The notes below the pieces were generated by a model. It was not told the DNA's origin, made no database searches, and saw nothing but the letters and a program-made list of their open reading frames with translations. From positions 1 through 64,000 of the IMG/VR virus record IMGVR_UViG_3300037606_000123: 64,000 bases of DNA. One strand, written 5' to 3'. The number at the start of each line of letters is the position of its first letter. The stretch's first letter is position 1. A program made the translations under genes and the position numbers. This DNA is from a virus. Below are positions 62,237 to 64,000 of the stretch, piece after piece.

Positions 62237-62890
62237 ATGAAAGAATATATATTTTTAAGATATGCAAATCAACCTAATCCACAAGTTACTGAGGTATTGG
62301 TAAATAGTATAGTTAAACAAGGTGCAAAACCTTTTTTTACATCATTACCTGGTGTTATGATTACATCGTTTAAAAGTGATTTAACTGAAAGTGAAATACG
62401 TGGAAAATTAGATATTTTAGATATTTTATATGATATAGTAGAAAAGAAAAATATTGTTGTAGATAGTCCTACAAGTACTAATACAACAACAACAAATAGT
62501 AAAGAAGAATTACAACGTGAAATGGATGCAGCAGTAGAATCTGAAGATTATGAAAAAGCTGCAACATTAAGAAATAAGATTGAGCAATTATATGGTCCAA
62601 ATGAATCATTAATTTTAAATTTTAATTTTTTTAAATACCTTAAAGAAAATATGTCAACAGAATTATCAGTTGAACGTAAGATTGAAATATTAGCTGAATT
62701 ATCTGAATGGTCTGGTGGTTATGATCCAACAGAAATGTCGTTTGATCCTAATTATAGTGATGATAGTGATGATAATGAAACACTTAATCAATACATTGAA
62801 AATTATATTTTACAAGATGAAGTAGAATTAGTTACAGATTGGTTTGTTGATTTACAGAATGGTGCTGATGATATAAAAAAATATCAATAA
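62237..62890 (+). CDS. Protein with UVR-like motif and internal LNFxxFKxxL
   Basis: 217 residues. EELQREMDAAVESEDYEKAA, TLRNKIEQL at about 92-120 fits the UVR motif of UvrB/UvrC and Clp-adaptor proteins, a helical pair for protein binding. ESLILNFNFFKYLKEN follows and matches the C-terminus of the acidic 47338 protein. The last 70 residues are acidic. A packaged or scaffold-associated role is plausible. Confidence 0.6.
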   Translation: MKEYIFLRYANQPNPQVTEVLVNSIVKQGAKPFFTSLPGVMITSFKSDLTESEIRGKLDILDILYDIVEKKNIVVDSPTSTNTTTTNSKEELQREMDAAVESEDYEKAATLRNKIEQLYGPNESLILNFNFFKYLKENMSTELSVERKIEILAELSEWSGGYDPTEMSFDPNYSDDSDDNETLNQYIENYILQDEVELVTDWFVDLQNGADDIKKYQ

Positions 62891-62892
62891 TT

Positions 62893-63648
62893 ATGATAAC
62901 AAATATTAATGAGTTTAAAGTATACTTAAATGAAAATGTTGATATGTCAACATTTTCAATCATACAAAGAAGTGATGGAATAATATCTAAATATGGTCAA
63001 GAAAATAATTTAGATATAGATGATTGTATTGAAAATTTAATATATTATAATATTATATCTGATAATTATACAGAAGACGAATTACGTATATTATTAAATA
63101 ATTTAAAATTAAATCAAACACACACATTTGGTTCTAGATGGACACAAACAGAAGTCACAAAAACACATTCTAATGATACATTATTAGAAAATGTACGTAT
63201 TCCACAAGAAGTTGAATTAAAGTTTGGTGTGAAGTATAAAAACATCAATTGGAATGATTTAAATCTTATTAATGTTGGTGTCTATGGTGATACTGTATTT
63301 TACGGTATTCAAATACCAGGGGAGAATAATAAATACAATAAAGGAATTATTGTTGATCTTAAAAATGAAGATGAATTAAATCGTATTGATATAATGATGG
63401 ATTTTAATTTACAAGGTTTAGGATTAGGATATAAAATTTATAAAAAAATTATAGAACAAACTGGACACATTTATTCATTATTTAATAAAAGAGTTAATGA
63501 TGATGCTATTCCTAAAATTTGGGAAAAATTAAAAAACGATTCTGATATTGAAGTACATTCAAACAAAGATGGTGAAATAGCAATTTGGAAAAACATGAAT
63601 GATAATGAATTAAAAAATAATTTAATTTCTAAAATAAATAACAAATAA
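62893..63648 (+). CDS. GNAT-like protein with MITNINEF leader
   Basis: 251 residues. The N-terminus MITNINEFKVYLNEN is the shared leader. LQGLGLGYKIYKKII (about 178-192) resembles the acetyl-CoA loop of GNAT acetyltransferases (Q/RxxGxG/A), and the following VNDDAIPKIWEKL with EVHSNKDGEIAIW is like phage GNAT-type proteins. The first 100 residues are helical and unknown. If packaged, it would enter the host with the DNA. Confidence 0.55.
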   Translation: MITNINEFKVYLNENVDMSTFSIIQRSDGIISKYGQENNLDIDDCIENLIYYNIISDNYTEDELRILLNNLKLNQTHTFGSRWTQTEVTKTHSNDTLLENVRIPQEVELKFGVKYKNINWNDLNLINVGVYGDTVFYGIQIPGENNKYNKGIIVDLKNEDELNRIDIMMDFNLQGLGLGYKIYKKIIEQTGHIYSLFNKRVNDDAIPKIWEKLKNDSDIEVHSNKDGEIAIWKNMNDNELKNNLISKINNK

Positions 63649-63672
63649 TTTTTATATTAAATTAATTATTAA

Positions 63673-63680
63673 TATCTTTG
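63673..63680 (+). promoter_or_regulatory. Promoter box of the tRNA leader
   Basis: TATCTTTG after TTATTAA, about 54 bases before ATG 63734. It would drive the leader peptide and the tRNAs after it. Confidence 0.6.
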
Positions 63681-63733
63681 TAAAGAATTTAATAAAGGAG
63701 TAAACTTTTTTAATATATAACAATATAATAAAC

Positions 63734-63811
63734 ATGAAAAGAATTTTAAACATACAAGCAGTTATAGGTCAAGCCGGGAGAAATCTACCGACTCAGAATT
63801 TGTATTGTTAA
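63734..63811 (+). CDS. Possible 25-residue leader peptide
   Basis: ATG 63734 encodes MKRILNIQAVIGQAGRNLPT, QNLYC and TAA. It sits between the promoter at 63673 and the terminator at 63836 and contains GACTCAG (63790-63796), the complement of the terminator left arm. Confidence 0.45.
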   Translation: MKRILNIQAVIGQAGRNLPTQNLYC

Positions 63812-63835
63812 TTTTTAAATATTTAACTACTACTA

Positions 63836-63868
63836 AAACCTGAGTCAATTTGATTCAGGTTTTTTTTA
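63836..63868 (+). terminator. Terminator, possible attenuator
   Basis: AAACCTGAGTCAA pairs with TTGATTCAGGTTT (63836-63862), then T residues. CTGAGTC (63840-63846) could instead pair with GACTCAG (63790-63796) inside the leader frame. Confidence 0.7.
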
Positions 63869-63876
63869 TTTATAAT

Positions 63877-63947
63877 GCAAGATATAGCTTAATGATAAAG
63901 CGCCACACTTCCAATGTGGAGACGGAGTTTGATTCTCATATTTTGCT
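63877..63947 (+). tRNA. tRNA-Gly (UCC)
   Basis: 71 bases. Acceptor GCAAGAT/ATTTTGC, D-arm AGCTTAATGATAAAGC, anticodon stem CCACA/TGTGG, loop CTTCCAA, T-loop TTTGATT. U73. CCA not encoded. Confidence 0.85.
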
Positions 63948-63960
63948 CTAAATTATAATA

Positions 63961-64000
63961 TGCACCATTAATTCAATGGTAGAGTAAATGTCTTATATAC
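63961..64000 (+). tRNA. Partial tRNA, cut by window end
   Basis: TGCACCA acceptor arm, D-arm ATTC AATGGTA GAGT, then AATGT CTTATAT AC. If the stem is AATGT/ACAxT-like the anticodon would be UAU (Ile, AUA), but the 3' half is missing. Confidence 0.5.

Noticed and set aside
63694-63702. Shine-Dalgarno-like AAAGGAG before the leader peptide
   Set aside because: It is more than 30 bases from ATG 63734, too far to act, and the other genes here lack such sites.

Overview
The window is part of the genome of a large tailed phage of the T4-like myovirus type, very AT-rich, that most likely infects a member of the Bacteroidetes (probably Flavobacteriia). The phage call rests on a gp6-like baseplate wedge protein, a gp19-like tail tube protein, a gp26/gp51-like overlapping pair, many tail-fibre proteins, a primase, a RecA-type ATPase, a sigma factor, a tRNA array and a tmRNA. 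The host call rests on repeated promoters with the Bacteroidetes -7 box (TAnnTTTG), on the near absence of Shine-Dalgarno sequences (starts follow A/T-rich runs such as TAAATAAATAA), and on small genes of a type common in Bacteroidetes phages. No genome name is claimed.

Layout. 1-5.9 kb (minus): baseplate genes. 6.1-7.8 kb (plus): a virion-type protein, a cupin-like protein and an SprT-like metalloprotease. 8-19.7 kb: many small, mostly unknown genes, each group behind its own TAnnTTTG promoter, with duplicated promoters, decayed paralogues, a probable ADP-ribosyltransferase, an AspA/AstE-like hydrolase and an HNH nuclease. 19.8-23.4 kb (minus): a very large modular protein and an ECF-like sigma factor. 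23.6-25.4 kb (plus): primase and a partner. 25.4-29.0 kb (minus): fibre-like proteins. 29.1-33.6 kb (minus): an RNA-rich region with normal and highly abnormal tRNAs, a tRNA-Leu(UAA) split by a group I intron, and a gene-free ~750-nt segment that looks like a large structured RNA with its own promoter and terminator. 33.7-38.7 kb (plus): fibre genes and the tail tube. 38.7-40.3 kb: a free-standing homing endonuclease. 40.3-49.8 kb (mainly minus): tail chaperone pair, HAD enzymes, macrodomain, lytic transglycosylase, HNH protein, tmRNA, ClpP, an acidic prohead-core-like protein, and the RNA 2'-phosphotransferase KptA/Tpt1. 49.9-56.7 kb (minus): second fibre cluster and small enzymes. 56.8-63.6 kb: a short family-A-polymerase-like protein, RecA/RadA-like ATPase and possible packaged proteins. 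63.7-64 kb: an attenuator-like leader followed by tRNA genes.

How parts may work together. (i) tmRNA and ClpP are adjacent, so the phage brings both tagging and proteolysis components; the tmRNA tag frame is unusually long (38 codons) and ends in ELATA. (ii) KptA, an Appr-1''-p-type macrodomain protein, a HAD RNA-repair-like protein and abnormal tRNA genes together suggest tRNA repair or processing. (iii) Several proteins begin with MITxINEF, which resembles the capsid-targeting leader of T4 internal proteins; one of them is the probable ADP-ribosyltransferase. (iv) A 45-bp element is nearly identical upstream of the primase and the RecA-like gene, 35 kb apart, and may co-regulate replication genes or mark origins.

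All functional names come from reading motifs by eye. No database search, folding program or covariance model was run.
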